From the NCBI RefSeq assembly GCF_019711395.1, contig NZ_JAIGNL010000002.1, positions 62,001 through 126,000 of the forward strand: DNA of 64,000 bases. The letters are read 5' to 3'. This DNA comes from Qipengyuania xiapuensis (GTDB lineage Bacteria > Pseudomonadota > Alphaproteobacteria > Sphingomonadales > Sphingomonadaceae). Of this stretch, positions 45,501 through 54,562 are shown piece by piece. The notes under the pieces were generated by a model that was not told the DNA's origin, made no database searches, and saw only the letters and a program-made list of their open reading frames with translations. Every line of letters begins with the position of its first letter. The first letter of the stretch is position 1. The translations under genes and the position numbers were made by a program.

Positions 45501-46448
45501 CTGCGGCTCGCCAGGCTGGCCGATATCGTGGCCGCGATCCTCGCCCAACGCCTTCGCACCAAGCTTGACCAGAACGAATGCGACGAGGAGTACCGGCAGG
45601 ATCAGCACGCTGTTCTCGGGCCCGAATTCGCCGCCGCTCAGCCATTCCGGACCTACCGGGCGCACTCCGATGATCGAGGCCATGTCGTTGCCGCTGGCGT
45701 TGTAGTCGAGGACCACGCCCTGGAAGAAGTTCCAGCCGACATGCATGCCGAAGGACATCCAGATCGCGTTGGTCACCATCACCCCGTAAAGCGCCTTGAA
45801 CGAGAAGACGACGATGATGAGCGAGGAGAGCAGGGTCGCGTTCGGATTGGTGATGTGGATGAAGCCGAAGATCACGCCAGACACGATCGCAGCGATGAGG
45901 AAGCTCGTGCCCTCGGCCAGGTTCCTGAGGAAATAGCCGCGGAAAAACAGCTCTTCCCACCAGCTGACCACCACAGTCATGAAGAAGAACAGCCCCAGCG
46001 TCCCCCAGTTCATCGCATCGATCGAAGCGGAGAAAGCGGGCCAGGAGGTGAAATCGGGCGAGCCGTCGCCCCATGCAATGCCGGTGAATTCCACCACACC
46101 GAAGAGATAGGCGAGCCCGACGAAGAGAGCGGCCATGACGCCGCTGATGAGGAAGCCGACGATGATCACCGGAATGGTCCGCGCACTCACGGCAAGGCCG
46201 AGCGAGGCGAGAGAACGGCGGTCGAGGTAGCGCCGCGCAAACACGACAGCGACCGTCATGGAAATCGCCATCATGATGATGAGAAGCGCGGTGTTCACAT
46301 ACCGGCTCGCATCTGGAATGCCGCCATTCCACAGCTTGAGGCCGGTCTGGAGGCCGAGGTTCAGGACCACGACCAAGGCCACCATCAGCAGCAGTCGCCA
46401 GCCTGCGCGAAGCCTGCCCTCTTCCTGATTTACGAACCAGTTTCGCAT
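45474..46448 (-). CDS. CPBP-family intramembrane glutamic endopeptidase
   Basis: A 324-residue membrane protease of the CPBP/Abi (CAAX-like) family with about eight spans. The three signature motifs are present: EExxxR in 'WWEELFFRGYFLRNL', FxxxH in 'GVIFGFIHITNP' and HxxxN in 'GMHVGWNFFQG'. Members process prenylated or membrane substrates, and some protect against bacteriocins. I chose the ATG at 46448 because GGAGAGG lies eight bases upstream; a GTG at 46469 would add seven residues. It is preceded by an AT-rich operator/promoter and overlaps the end of the convergent DUF4010 gene. Confidence 0.9.
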   Translation of the reverse strand: MRNWFVNQEEGRLRAGWRLLLMVALVVVLNLGLQTGLKLWNGGIPDASRYVNTALLIIMMAISMTVAVVFARRYLDRRSLASLGLAVSARTIPVIIVGFLISGVMAALFVGLAYLFGVVEFTGIAWGDGSPDFTSWPAFSASIDAMNWGTLGLFFFMTVVVSWWEELFFRGYFLRNLAEGTSFLIAAIVSGVIFGFIHITNPNATLLSSLIIVVFSFKALYGVMVTNAIWMSFGMHVGWNFFQGVVLDYNASGNDMASIIGVRPVGPEWLSGGEFGPENSVLILPVLLVAFVLVKLGAKALGEDRGHDIGQPGEPQLKVQVTHQ

Positions 46449-46493
46449 TTCCTGCACCTCTCCATGCACGCCAGATAGCGTCGCCGGAGAATC

Positions 46494-46543
46494 GATTTAG
46501 CGATATACTGTATTATGTCAACAATACAGCTAAGATATATCTT
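46494..46543 (-). promoter_or_regulatory. AT-rich promoter with operator dyads ahead of CPBP protease
   Basis: On the minus strand a consensus -35 TTGACA (complement of 46516-46521) is followed after 16 bases by TAAATC (complement of 46494-46499). The -35 box lies inside a perfect 7-bp dyad, CTGTATT 46508-46514 and AATACAG 46523-46529. A second element just upstream, AAGATATATCTT at 46532-46543, is a perfect 12-bp palindrome. The stretch is strikingly AT-rich for this genome. Confidence 0.7.
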
Positions 46544-46581
46544 GTTTCAGGCTCTACCCTGTCGGGCCGAAACGCGCCTTG

Positions 46582-46764
46582 CTAGCGCTTTTTCGCGATC
46601 TTGATCTTGTTCTGCTTGGCGAAGCTCTTGGTCGATTCCTCGCTGCGATTCAGGGCCTTGGCGATCTGCTTGAGGCCCTGCCCCTTGGCGGCGAGGGTGC
46701 GGAGCTGGCCCGCCTCCTCGCCCGTCCAGGGTTGCTTGTGCCGCTCGAAGCGCTCCTTGCCCAT
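46582..46764 (-). CDS. 60-residue basic protein, SANT/helix-turn-helix-like, coupled to topA
   Basis: A small, highly basic protein, MGKERFERHKQPWTGEEAGQ at its N-terminus, then 'LRTLAAKGQGLKQIAKALNRSEESTKSFAKQNKIKIAKKR'. The 'PWTGEEAGQLRTLAAKGQGLKQIAKALNRS' stretch reads like a SANT/Myb or GcrA-like helix-turn-helix that recognises DNA. Its ATG shares one base with the topA TGA (TGATG), a classic reinitiation overlap, so it should be made only when topA is translated. Similar short proteins occur in sphingomonads, from memory. Function unknown. Confidence 0.75.
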   Translation of the reverse strand: MGKERFERHKQPWTGEEAGQLRTLAAKGQGLKQIAKALNRSEESTKSFAKQNKIKIAKKR

Positions 46765-49310
46765 CAGTCGGCCTTCTTCTTGGCCGCCGCCTTCTTCTTC
46801 GGTGCAGCCTTCTTCTTGGCCGGGGCCTTGCGCTTCTTCTTCGCCGGTCCCTTGGCAGCACGCGCATCGATCAGCTCGATCGCCTGCGCCTCGGTCACGT
46901 CCTCGGGCTTCATGTCCTTGGGGATCGTGGCATTGGTGGTGCCGTCGGTGACATAGGGGCCGTAGCGACCCGGCATCACCTTCATCTCGCCGCCGCTGGT
47001 CGGATGCTCACCCAGCGTCTTGATCGGTTCCGCCTTGCCGCGCCCGCCGCCCTTGCGATTGGCGGCCTGAGCGAGGATGTCGACCGCGCGGTTCATGCCG
47101 ACCTCGAACACCTCGCGGGTATTCTGGAGCTTCCCGTACTTGCCGTCATGGCGCAGGTAGGGACCGTAGCGCCCGATGGCGGCCTCGATCTCCTTGCCGG
47201 TTTCGGGATGCGCGCCGACGATACGCGGCAAGCTAAGCAGCTTCAGCGCCCATTCGAGGTCGAAATCGTCGAGGTCCTTGGGGATGCTCGCACGCTTGGC
47301 ATCCTTGCCCTCGCCCAGCTGGACATAGGGGCCGAAGCGGCCGCTCTTGCGCTCGACCGGGAGGCCCGTGTCCGGATCCTCGCCCATCACGCCGTCATTA
47401 GCGCCGTCGTCACCGTCGCTGCCTGGCTTGGCGAATTGGCGAGTGAACTTGCACTCGGGATAGTTCGCACAGGCGACGAAGGCGCCGAAGCGGCCACCGC
47501 GCAGTGCCAAGCGTCCGCCTTCGCGGCCCTCGGTCTCGCAAAGCGGGCAATGACGCGGGTCCTTGCCATCGGCGCGTTCGGGGAAGAGGTAGTCGGACAG
47601 GAAGTCGTCCAGCACCTCGGTCACTTCCGAGGGCTTCTTCTCCATGATCTCTTCGGTCTTGGGTTTGAAGTCCTTCCAGAACTCGGCGAGCAGCTTCTTC
47701 CACTCCTCGCGCCCGTCCGAAACGGTGTCGAGCTCATCCTCCATCCCGGCGGTGAAATCGAAGGACACGTAGCGCTCGAAAAAGCGTTCGAGAAATGCCG
47801 TGAGGAGACGCCCCGATTCCTCTGCAAAGAAACGGTTTTTCTCCATGCGAACGTAATTGCGATCGCGCAGCGTCTGGAGCGTCGAGGCATAGGTCGACGG
47901 GCGACCGATGCCCAGCTCTTCGAGCTTCTTAACGAGGCTCGCTTCGCTGAAACGCGGCGGCGGCTGGGTGAAGTGCTGGTTCGCCTCGACCGTCTTCTTG
48001 AGCGGGCTGTCGCCCTTGTTGACGACCGGCAGCAGACCGTCCTCATCGTCTTCCGAAGGCTCGTCGCGGCCTTCCTGGTAGACGGCGAAATAGCCCGGGA
48101 ACTTCACCACCTGGCCGGTCGCGCGCAGCTCGTGCATGCCGGTGCCGTCCCGCAGCGTGATCGTGGTGCGCTCGAGATTGGCCGAGGCCATCTGGCTCGC
48201 CATCGCGCGCTTGAAAATCAGGTCGTAGAGCTTGCCCTCATCGCCCGAACTCACGCGGTCGCGGGTGAAATCGGTCGGGCGGATCGCCTCGTGGGCCTCC
48301 TGCGCGTTCTTGGCCTTGGTCGAATAGAACCGCGGCTTGTCGGGCAGGTAATAGGCGTCATAGCGGTTCGCGATGGCCTTGCGGCAAGCGTCGATCGCGC
48401 TGCCGTCCATCTGCACGCCATCGGTACGCATATAGGTGATCGCGCCAGCCTCGTAGAGCGACTGGGCAAGACGCATCGTGTGGCTGGCGGAGAAGCCGAG
48501 CTTGCGCGCAGCCTCCTGCTGCAGCGTCGAGGTCGTGAACGGCGGCGCGGGGCTGCGCTTCAGCGGCTTGGTCTCGATTTCCTCGACCGTGAAACGGGAA
48601 TCCTCAACCGCTTTCTTGGCGGCCTTGGCGCTGCCCTCGTCACCCAGCGTCAGCTTCTGGAGCTTCTTGCCGTCGAACTTGACCAGCCGCGCGTCGAATT
48701 CTGTTCCGTCCTGCTCGAGCTTGGCGAGGACCGACCAGTATTCGTCCGCCTTGAAGTGCTCGATCTCGATCTCGCGATCAACGATCAGGCGCAGCGCGAC
48801 CGACTGCACGCGGCCCGCACTCTTCGCACCCGGCAGTCGGCGCCAAAGGACCGGCGACAGGGTGAAGCCGTAGAGATAGTCGAGCGCGCGGCGCGCGAGG
48901 TAGGCGTCGATCAAATCCTGGTCGAGCTCGCGCGGAGCCTTCATCGCATCGGTTACGGCTTGCTTGGTGATCGCGTTGAAAGTGACGCGGTCGACCTTCT
49001 CGGGCAGCGCCTTGCGCTTCTGCAGGAGCTCGCGGACGTGCCAGCTGATCGCCTCGCCTTCGCGGTCAGGGTCGGTCGCGAGGACCAGCCGGTCGGCCTT
49101 CTTGGCCGCGTCGCTGATCTCCTTGAAGCGCTTCTGCTTGTCGCGATAGAGCTCCCAATCCATCGCGAAATCCTCGTCCGGGCGCACGCTGCCGTCCTTG
49201 GGCGGCAGGTCGCGGACATGGCCGTAGCTGGCGAGAACCTTGAAGTCCTTGCCGAGGTATTTCTCGATGGTCTTCGCCTTCGCGGGCGACTCAACAATAA
49301 CCAGTTGCAT
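46764..49310 (-). CDS. topA: DNA topoisomerase I
   Basis: Relaxes negative supercoils. The 848-residue protein has the Toprim domain 'MQLVIVESPAKAKTIEKYLGKDFKVLASYGHVRDLP' with 'LATDPDREGEAISWHV' and the active-site tyrosine in 'AGAITYMRTDGVQM'. One C4 zinc-ribbon follows, 'CPLCETEGREGGRLALRGGRFGAFVACANYPECKF', then several topoisomerase C-terminal repeat units ('RKSGRFGPYVQLGEG', 'ATIGRYGPYLRHDGKYG'-like) and a Lys/Ala-rich tail. An alternating purine-pyrimidine tract lies 20-45 bases upstream of the start. The stop overlaps a small basic protein gene. Confidence 0.97.
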   Translation of the reverse strand: MQLVIVESPAKAKTIEKYLGKDFKVLASYGHVRDLPPKDGSVRPDEDFAMDWELYRDKQKRFKEISDAAKKADRLVLATDPDREGEAISWHVRELLQKRKALPEKVDRVTFNAITKQAVTDAMKAPRELDQDLIDAYLARRALDYLYGFTLSPVLWRRLPGAKSAGRVQSVALRLIVDREIEIEHFKADEYWSVLAKLEQDGTEFDARLVKFDGKKLQKLTLGDEGSAKAAKKAVEDSRFTVEEIETKPLKRSPAPPFTTSTLQQEAARKLGFSASHTMRLAQSLYEAGAITYMRTDGVQMDGSAIDACRKAIANRYDAYYLPDKPRFYSTKAKNAQEAHEAIRPTDFTRDRVSSGDEGKLYDLIFKRAMASQMASANLERTTITLRDGTGMHELRATGQVVKFPGYFAVYQEGRDEPSEDDEDGLLPVVNKGDSPLKKTVEANQHFTQPPPRFSEASLVKKLEELGIGRPSTYASTLQTLRDRNYVRMEKNRFFAEESGRLLTAFLERFFERYVSFDFTAGMEDELDTVSDGREEWKKLLAEFWKDFKPKTEEIMEKKPSEVTEVLDDFLSDYLFPERADGKDPRHCPLCETEGREGGRLALRGGRFGAFVACANYPECKFTRQFAKPGSDGDDGANDGVMGEDPDTGLPVERKSGRFGPYVQLGEGKDAKRASIPKDLDDFDLEWALKLLSLPRIVGAHPETGKEIEAAIGRYGPYLRHDGKYGKLQNTREVFEVGMNRAVDILAQAANRKGGGRGKAEPIKTLGEHPTSGGEMKVMPGRYGPYVTDGTTNATIPKDMKPEDVTEAQAIELIDARAAKGPAKKKRKAPAKKKAAPKKKAAAKKKAD

Positions 49311-49329
49311 GGGGGTAAAAGCGGTCCCT

Positions 49330-49383
49330 TACGTGTGTACGTGTATGTACGCGCGATTTTCGGTTCGGTTCGCGGGTCGTCAA
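49330..49383 (-). promoter_or_regulatory. topA promoter with 26-base alternating purine-pyrimidine tract
   Basis: Bases 49330-49355 alternate strictly pyrimidine-purine for 26 positions (TG/CA, TA and CG steps), a composition prone to left-handed Z-DNA under negative supercoiling. On the minus strand a -35-like TTGACG (complement of 49378-49383) and AAAATC (complement of 49355-49360) are 17 bases apart, which would place transcription start inside the tract. The tract position is certain; the promoter boxes are inferred. Confidence 0.6.
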
Positions 49384-49404
49384 GCGGGCAATTCGCTTGA
49401 ATGC

Positions 49405-50469
49405 CTATCGCTCCACTTTCACTAGCGCATTGCCCAGATTGGAAACATAGAAAGGCTGATCCTCGCGCCCGATGATTATGCCTGTGAGTACCCCTGGCAT
49501 TTCGCCCTGCACTTCGAGATTGAGCAGATCCGCCGCGCTCTCCCCAGCTGCACTTCGGCGAAGCCATTCCTGCACTGATTTAGCGCCAGCTTCGGTTTGC
49601 GCATCGAACACTACGCGAGTTGCGCCGGTATCGGTGTCAATTGCGATCACCTGGTTTGAAGCAGGAGAAGCCACCCAGAGCGAACCATCAAGAGCCAGAC
49701 GCATGTTGTCAGGCGATGGCACTTCGGCAAGCACCTTGCGATCGCTCAGGGTCCCTGCTGCAACGTCCAATGTGAATACGAGAACCCGGTTCGCCATGGT
49801 CTCGGAAAGGTAGAACTTGCCGTTGGTCTCATCGAGATAGAAGCCATTGGCAAAGTTGAGCCCATCCACGACCAGTTCCGGCTCGCTTGCCAGTTGGCCG
49901 TCCTCGGCAGCTGACAACCTGTAGACAGCACCATCGTCCATCGCTTTGTCGACCGCCACAAACAGTCGCTCTTCGCCCTGGTTTTCCGTCGATTGGGTAA
50001 ACCAGACTGCTCCGGTGCTGTCGGTTATCGCCGTGTTGGCCCCGAACGGATGCGCGTAGACCAACTCGGTTGTGCCAGCTTCGATATTGGTTCGGTAAAT
50101 GCGTCCGGTGAAGACATCCGCGACAACAACGTGCTTGCCGTCAGGCTCCAAATGAACGCCATTGGGACCGGGAACGACACTTGCCGGTTCTTGTCCAAAG
50201 CCAACCGCCGCGAAGTTTCCGAAAGGTTCGAAGGTGCCGTCGGAAGCGACCTTCACTAGACCGTGCCGTTGGTCGGCCACGATCAAGGTCCCGTCATCGA
50301 GCTGAACTCCATCTTCGGCGCGCTGAAGTCCTCTGTCGGCCGGGAAGATCGTGGCTTGAGCGATGCTCCACGACTGCTCCTCCCCGTCGGATGCGTCGAC
50401 CGAGCCTGGCTCAGCGCTGCAACCTACAAGTGATAGTCCTGCCAGAACTGCTGCAAGAAATGGCTTCAT
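49405..50469 (-). CDS. SMP-30/gluconolactonase-like lipoprotein (beta-propeller)
   Basis: A 354-residue predicted lipoprotein. The signal peptide 'MKPFLAAVLAGLSLVGC' ends in the lipobox LVGC, so the mature Cys is acylated. The rest is a six-bladed propeller of the SMP-30/gluconolactonase type, with repeated 'G..VHLEPDGKHVVVADVFTGRIYRTN', 'ANGFYLDETNGKFYLSETMANRVLVFTLD' and 'PSPDNMRLALDGSLWVASP' blades and the conserved NG/DN metal-site positions. It could act as a lactonase or a strictosidine-synthase-like hydrolase. The ATG at 50469 follows GGGGAG. It looks slightly less GC-rich than its neighbours. Confidence 0.82.
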   Translation of the reverse strand: MKPFLAAVLAGLSLVGCSAEPGSVDASDGEEQSWSIAQATIFPADRGLQRAEDGVQLDDGTLIVADQRHGLVKVASDGTFEPFGNFAAVGFGQEPASVVPGPNGVHLEPDGKHVVVADVFTGRIYRTNIEAGTTELVYAHPFGANTAITDSTGAVWFTQSTENQGEERLFVAVDKAMDDGAVYRLSAAEDGQLASEPELVVDGLNFANGFYLDETNGKFYLSETMANRVLVFTLDVAAGTLSDRKVLAEVPSPDNMRLALDGSLWVASPASNQVIAIDTDTGATRVVFDAQTEAGAKSVQEWLRRSAAGESAADLLNLEVQGEMPGVLTGIIIGREDQPFYVSNLGNALVKVER

Positions 50470-50528
50470 GGTTGGTCTCCCCGACAAACGATGCGCCCGC
50501 GTGATGGTGATGCTAGGCATTCACTGGG

Positions 50529-51647
50529 TCAACCCTTCAGCGAGACCCGCCCACCTGCATGCCGTCCCAGTCGCCCGGTGATCTCCAGTTCGAGCAATGC
50601 GAGCTGAACAGCCGCGGCGCCTTGCCCCGACTGACGAACGAGCTCGTCGACCGAAACCGGGGCAGTAGTAAGCAGACCTGCGACATCGGCTGGCTCGGTC
50701 TCGGCCATTTCCTCATGCGAGAAATCGAACTGGAACGCTGGTTCGCGAAAGGTCGAGCGCGGCTGACCCTCAAAGCCTGTCAGCAGTTCCACCACGTCCT
50801 CCGGCGATTGCACCAGCACCGCGCCTTCGCGGATGAGGTGGTTGCAGCCGTGACTGCGCGCTTCGAGCGGGCTGCCGGGGATCGCCATGACCTCGCGCCC
50901 TGCCTCGCCCGCCAGCCGCGCGGTGATTAGGCTGCCTGACTTGACCGCAGCCTCCACCACGAGCGTTCCGCTCGCAAGGCCCGCAATGATACGGTTGCGG
51001 CTCGGGAAGTGGCTGCCACGCGGTTCGGTGCCGGGAGGCTGCTCGGCGATCAGCAGGCCCTCTTTCGCAATCCGCTCCTGCAGTTCGGAGTGCTGCGGGG
51101 GATAAGCGATATCGATTCCGCTCGCGATCACGCCGACGGTTCTGGGCATCGCGCCCTCATGCGCCGCACCGTCGATCCCGCGCGCAAGGCCCGAGACGAC
51201 GGTAAAGCCAGCCTCCGCCATACCCTGCCCGAAATCGCGCGCCAGCTTGACCGCTGCCGCGCTGGCATTACGCGCGCCTACCATGGCGATGCAGGGCTTC
51301 GAGGCGAGCGAGAGGTCGCCGCGATAGGTGACGATCGGCGGTGCGCCGTCGATCTCGCCCAGCAGGCGCGGGTAATCTGGCTGGTCGTGGAAGAGGTATT
51401 TCGCGCCCGCCTTGCGGACACCTTCGACCTCGCGGTCGATCTTGTCGAATGGAGCGGCGCGGTATTGCCGCTTCCCGCCTTTTCCAAGTTCGGGGAGCGC
51501 CTCCAGCGCTTCTTCCGCGGTGCCGTAGCGCGCCAGCAGCATCGCATAGCTGACCGGCCCGATATTGGGCGAGCGCAGCAGTCGGATGCGGGCGAATGCC
51601 TCGTCTTGTGACAGCGGTGCGACCCTTGGATGTGAAGCTTCGTTCAC
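50529..51647 (-). CDS. dprA: DNA-processing protein DprA
   Basis: DprA loads RecA on incoming single-stranded DNA during transformation. The 372-residue protein has an N-terminal SAM/HhH-like region ('RIRLLRSPNIGPVSYAMLLARYGTAEEAL') and the Rossmann core 'CIAMVGARNASAAAVKLARDFGQGMAEAGFTVVSGLARGIDGAAHEGA' with 'SRNRIIAGLASGTLVVEAAVKSGSLITARLA' and 'AIPGSPL'. A C-terminal winged-helix remnant follows. The GTG start at 51647 overlaps the plsY TGA, so the two are coupled. No other competence genes are in the window. Confidence 0.95.
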   Translation of the reverse strand: MNEASHPRVAPLSQDEAFARIRLLRSPNIGPVSYAMLLARYGTAEEALEALPELGKGGKRQYRAAPFDKIDREVEGVRKAGAKYLFHDQPDYPRLLGEIDGAPPIVTYRGDLSLASKPCIAMVGARNASAAAVKLARDFGQGMAEAGFTVVSGLARGIDGAAHEGAMPRTVGVIASGIDIAYPPQHSELQERIAKEGLLIAEQPPGTEPRGSHFPSRNRIIAGLASGTLVVEAAVKSGSLITARLAGEAGREVMAIPGSPLEARSHGCNHLIREGAVLVQSPEDVVELLTGFEGQPRSTFREPAFQFDFSHEEMAETEPADVAGLLTTAPVSVDELVRQSGQGAAAVQLALLELEITGRLGRHAGGRVSLKG

Positions 51648-52249
51648 CCCTTGGAGCCGACCTTCGGTTCGGTGCCCGCAGCGAGGCGCTTGATGTTCTC
51701 GCGGTGCAGCCAGATCACGAGCACAGCGATCAGCGAAAGCACCTTCACCATCGTCCACCACTGGAAATATGCCGCTGCGAGCGCGGTAGCGACCACGGCG
51801 CTCATCCCGGCGACCGAGCTGATACGGGTAATCGCCAGCATGCCCAGCCAAACCACTGCGTAAACTACGCCCAGCGGCCACGCGAGGCCGAATGCGACGC
51901 CGGCATTGGTCGCCACGCCCTTGCCGCCCTTGAAGCCGAGCCAGACCGGGAAACAGTGGCCGATCACGGCGAACAGCGCGGTCCAGCCCACTTCCTGCCA
52001 GAACAGGTTCCATGCGATCAGCACCGGCACCAGCCCCTTCGCGAGATCGAGCAGCAGCGTTGCCGCAGCCAAACCCTTGCTGCCGGTGCGCAGAACGTTG
52101 GTCGCGCCGATATTGCCGCTGCCCTGTTGGCGGATGTCACCCTTGCCCGCGAGCTTGGCCAGGATCAGGCCGAAGGGGATCGAGCCGAAGGCATAGCCGA
52201 GCAGCGCCGCCCACAGCACGTTGATGGTGAAATCCGTTCCAAAATCCAT
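51644..52249 (-). CDS. plsY: Glycerol-3-phosphate acyltransferase PlsY
   Basis: Transfers acyl from acyl-phosphate to glycerol-3-phosphate, the first step of phospholipid synthesis. The 201-residue membrane protein has the signature motifs 'LGYAFGSIPFGLILAKLAG', 'GDIRQQGSGNIGATNVLRT', 'LDLAKGLVPVLIAW' and 'GHCFPVWLGFKGGKGVATNAGV'. The ATG at 52249 follows GGGGATC; a TTG at 52264 is the alternative. It is divergent from murI and coupled by a four-base overlap to dprA. Confidence 0.95.
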   Translation of the reverse strand: MDFGTDFTINVLWAALLGYAFGSIPFGLILAKLAGKGDIRQQGSGNIGATNVLRTGSKGLAAATLLLDLAKGLVPVLIAWNLFWQEVGWTALFAVIGHCFPVWLGFKGGKGVATNAGVAFGLAWPLGVVYAVVWLGMLAITRISSVAGMSAVVATALAAAYFQWWTMVKVLSLIAVLVIWLHRENIKRLAAGTEPKVGSKG

Positions 52250-52367
52250 TGCGCCGATCCCCAAAGCGTCGTGGCAAGGCTTGAGAAAGCCGAACCTTCT
52301 TGTCTAGCGAGGCACTTAATGGGAAGAACCGCCTCCACACAAGGCTGCCGCAACCGGAAGGTCCGAT

Positions 52368-53162
52368 TTGAACTCGAAATCCCCGATACTGCTGTTCGAT
52401 TCCGGTGTCGGCGGACTGACGGTGCTCTCCGAACTGCGCAAGCTGATGCCCAAGGCGCCGGTGATCTACGCCGCCGACATGGCCGGCCTGCCCTATGGCG
52501 GTAAGAGCGAGGCGGAAGTCGCGGCGCGCGTCGCCGGCCTGCTCGGGCGCATGGCCGAACGCTACCAGCCGCGCCTCATCTGCATCGCCTGCAACACGGC
52601 GAGCACGATCGCGCTCGGCATGGTGCGCGAGGTGCTGGAAACGCCGATCGTCGGCACAGTGCCCGCGATCAAGCCGGCCGCCGCGATCACCAGGACCGGC
52701 ACGATCGGGCTCCTCGGCACAGAGGCGACCGTGCGCCAGAAGTATGTCGACGACCTGCAAGAGCAGTTCGCCGAGGGTAAGAGGCTGCTGCGCTACGGCG
52801 CCAACCGCCTCGTGGCGCTCGGTGAGAAGAAACTGCGCGGCGAGGCGGTGAGTATCGACGAGGTCGCCAGTGCCGCCTCCGGCCTCGTGCTGCAGCCGGG
52901 CGGCGAGGATCTCGACACGGTGGTGCTGGCCTGCACCCACTTCCCGCTGCTCGAGCCCGAGCTGCGCGAAGCCTTCGGCAAGGACGTCACCTTCGTCCAC
53001 GGGGCCGAGGGTATCGCCAGGCGTATCGAGCATCTGCTGGAAGGCCAGAAATTCAGCTTCTGGAGCAAGAGCCTCGCTGTCACGACAGGCGAGCTCGAAG
53101 ATTTCAGGCGCCTCGCCCCGGCGTTCGAACAACACGGCATTTCCACGCTCAAGCGCTTCTGA
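52368..53162 (+). CDS. murI: Glutamate racemase
   Basis: Makes D-glutamate for peptidoglycan. The 264-residue protein shows 'ILLFDSGVGGLTVLSEL', the two catalytic cysteines in 'CIACNTASTIAL' (Cys75) and 'VLACTHFPLLEPEL' (Cys189), and 'AADMAGLPYGGKSE'. The start is TTG at 52368, supported by GGAAGG eight bases upstream and by the match of 'MNSKSPILLFDSG' to family N-termini; no ATG is available. It is divergent from plsY. Confidence 0.95.
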   Translation: MNSKSPILLFDSGVGGLTVLSELRKLMPKAPVIYAADMAGLPYGGKSEAEVAARVAGLLGRMAERYQPRLICIACNTASTIALGMVREVLETPIVGTVPAIKPAAAITRTGTIGLLGTEATVRQKYVDDLQEQFAEGKRLLRYGANRLVALGEKKLRGEAVSIDEVASAASGLVLQPGGEDLDTVVLACTHFPLLEPELREAFGKDVTFVHGAEGIARRIEHLLEGQKFSFWSKSLAVTTGELEDFRRLAPAFEQHGISTLKRF

Positions 53163-53271
53163 AAAACTGCGAGTCATTCGCAAAGATCGCTGTGGCAAAT
53201 TTCGGGTGTCTTCACTATGTGCAGCCTCATAAACGGCCGATCTTGGACGGCGCTGAGACGGGTTGCCCCGC

Positions 53272-54492
53272 GTGAACTACGACCAGATTTTCGACGAAGC
53301 GATCGGACGCCTTCATGCAGAAGGCCGCTACCGGGTGTTCATCGACATCATGCGCAACAAGGGGGCCTTCCCCAATGCGCGGTGTTTTCACGGACACAAC
53401 GGTCCCAAGCCGATCACCGTCTGGTGCTCGAACGATTACCTCGCGATGGGCCAGCACCCCAAGGTGATCGAGGCGATGGAAAACGCGCTGCACGATGTCG
53501 GCGCTGGTTCTGGCGGCACGCGCAACATCGGCGGCAACACCCACCTCCATGTCGAGCTGGAACGTGAACTTGCCGATCTCCACGGCAAGGACGCAGCCCT
53601 GCTCTTCACGAGCGGCTATGTCTCGAACGACGCGACGCTGTCGACGCTCGCCAAGCTGCTGCCGGGCTGCGTGATCTTTTCCGACGAGCTGAACCACGCC
53701 AGCATGATCGCAGGCATCCGCAACTCGGGCTGCGAGAAGCGCGTCTTCCGCCACAACGATCTCGAACACCTCGAGCAGCTGCTGGCTGCCGAGGACGAAG
53801 CAACGCCCAAGGTCATCGCCTTCGAGAGCGTTTATTCGATGGACGGCGACGTCGCCCCGATCCACGCGATCTGCGACCTTGCCGAAAAGTACAACGCGCT
53901 CACCTATATCGACGAAGTCCACGCGGTCGGCATGTATGGCGACCACGGCGGCGGCATCTCGGAACGTGACGAAGCGGCGCACCGCATCGACATCATCGAG
54001 GGCACGCTCGGCAAGGCATTCGGCGTGATGGGTGGCTATATCGCGGCCGACAAGCGAGTGATCGACTGCATCCGCAGCTATGCCCCGGGCTTCATCTTCA
54101 CAACCTCGCTCAGCCCCGTGCTGGTCGCAGGCGTCCTCGCCGCAGTGAAGCACCTCAAGGAAAGCTCGGAAGAGCGCGATGCACAGCAGGCCGCAGCAGC
54201 CATGCTCAAGGAGAAGATGCGCGCGGCAAAGCTGCCCGTGATGGACAGCACCACGCACATCGTCCCGCTCATGGTGGGCGACCCGGTCCGCGCCAAGAAG
54301 ATCAGCGACATCCTGCTCGCCGAATACGGCGTCTACGTGCAGCCGATCAACTTCCCGACCGTGCCGCGCGGCACCGAACGCCTGCGCTTCACCCCCGGCC
54401 CCGCTCACACCGAGGGAATGATGGACGGGCTCGTCGATGCGCTGGTCGAGATCTGGGACCGCATGGACCTGGAATTGCGCGCAGCCGCCTGA
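53272..54492 (+). CDS. hemA: 5-aminolevulinate synthase
   Basis: Condenses glycine and succinyl-CoA to 5-aminolevulinate, the C4 entry to haem and chlorophyll typical of alphaproteobacteria. The 406-residue PLP enzyme has '[19 protein letters not shown]', '[21 protein letters not shown]', '[17 protein letters not shown]' and the PLP lysine in '[18 protein letters not shown]'. I chose the GTG at 53272 ('[14 protein letters not shown]'), matching relatives; a TTG at 53263 is in frame. The 109-base upstream gap has a small TGCGA/TCGCA dyad (53168-53182), no clear regulator box. Confidence 0.95.
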   Translation: MNYDQIFDEAIGRLHAEGRYRVFIDIMRNKGAFPNARCFHGHNGPKPITVWCSNDYLAMGQHPKVIEAMENALHDVGAGSGGTRNIGGNTHLHVELERELADLHGKDAALLFTSGYVSNDATLSTLAKLLPGCVIFSDELNHASMIAGIRNSGCEKRVFRHNDLEHLEQLLAAEDEATPKVIAFESVYSMDGDVAPIHAICDLAEKYNALTYIDEVHAVGMYGDHGGGISERDEAAHRIDIIEGTLGKAFGVMGGYIAADKRVIDCIRSYAPGFIFTTSLSPVLVAGVLAAVKHLKESSEERDAQQAAAAMLKEKMRAAKLPVMDSTTHIVPLMVGDPVRAKKISDILLAEYGVYVQPINFPTVPRGTERLRFTPGPAHTEGMMDGLVDALVEIWDRMDLELRAAA

Positions 54493-54562
54493 CGCGCTTA
54501 AAGGGGCGACAGCCCGGCGAAATCCAGAAAACAGCGAACCGGGCAGGATGGAGAGCTGCCCG

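Noticed and set aside
47004..49400. 798-codon open frame opposite topA
   Set aside because: Antisense shadow of a certain gene, no recognisable domain or ribosome site.
53163..53271. FnrL or PpsR/CrtJ-type site ahead of hemA
   Set aside because: No TTGAT-N4-ATCAA or spaced TGT/ACA dyad of the right form; only a 5-bp TGCGA/TCGCA dyad.
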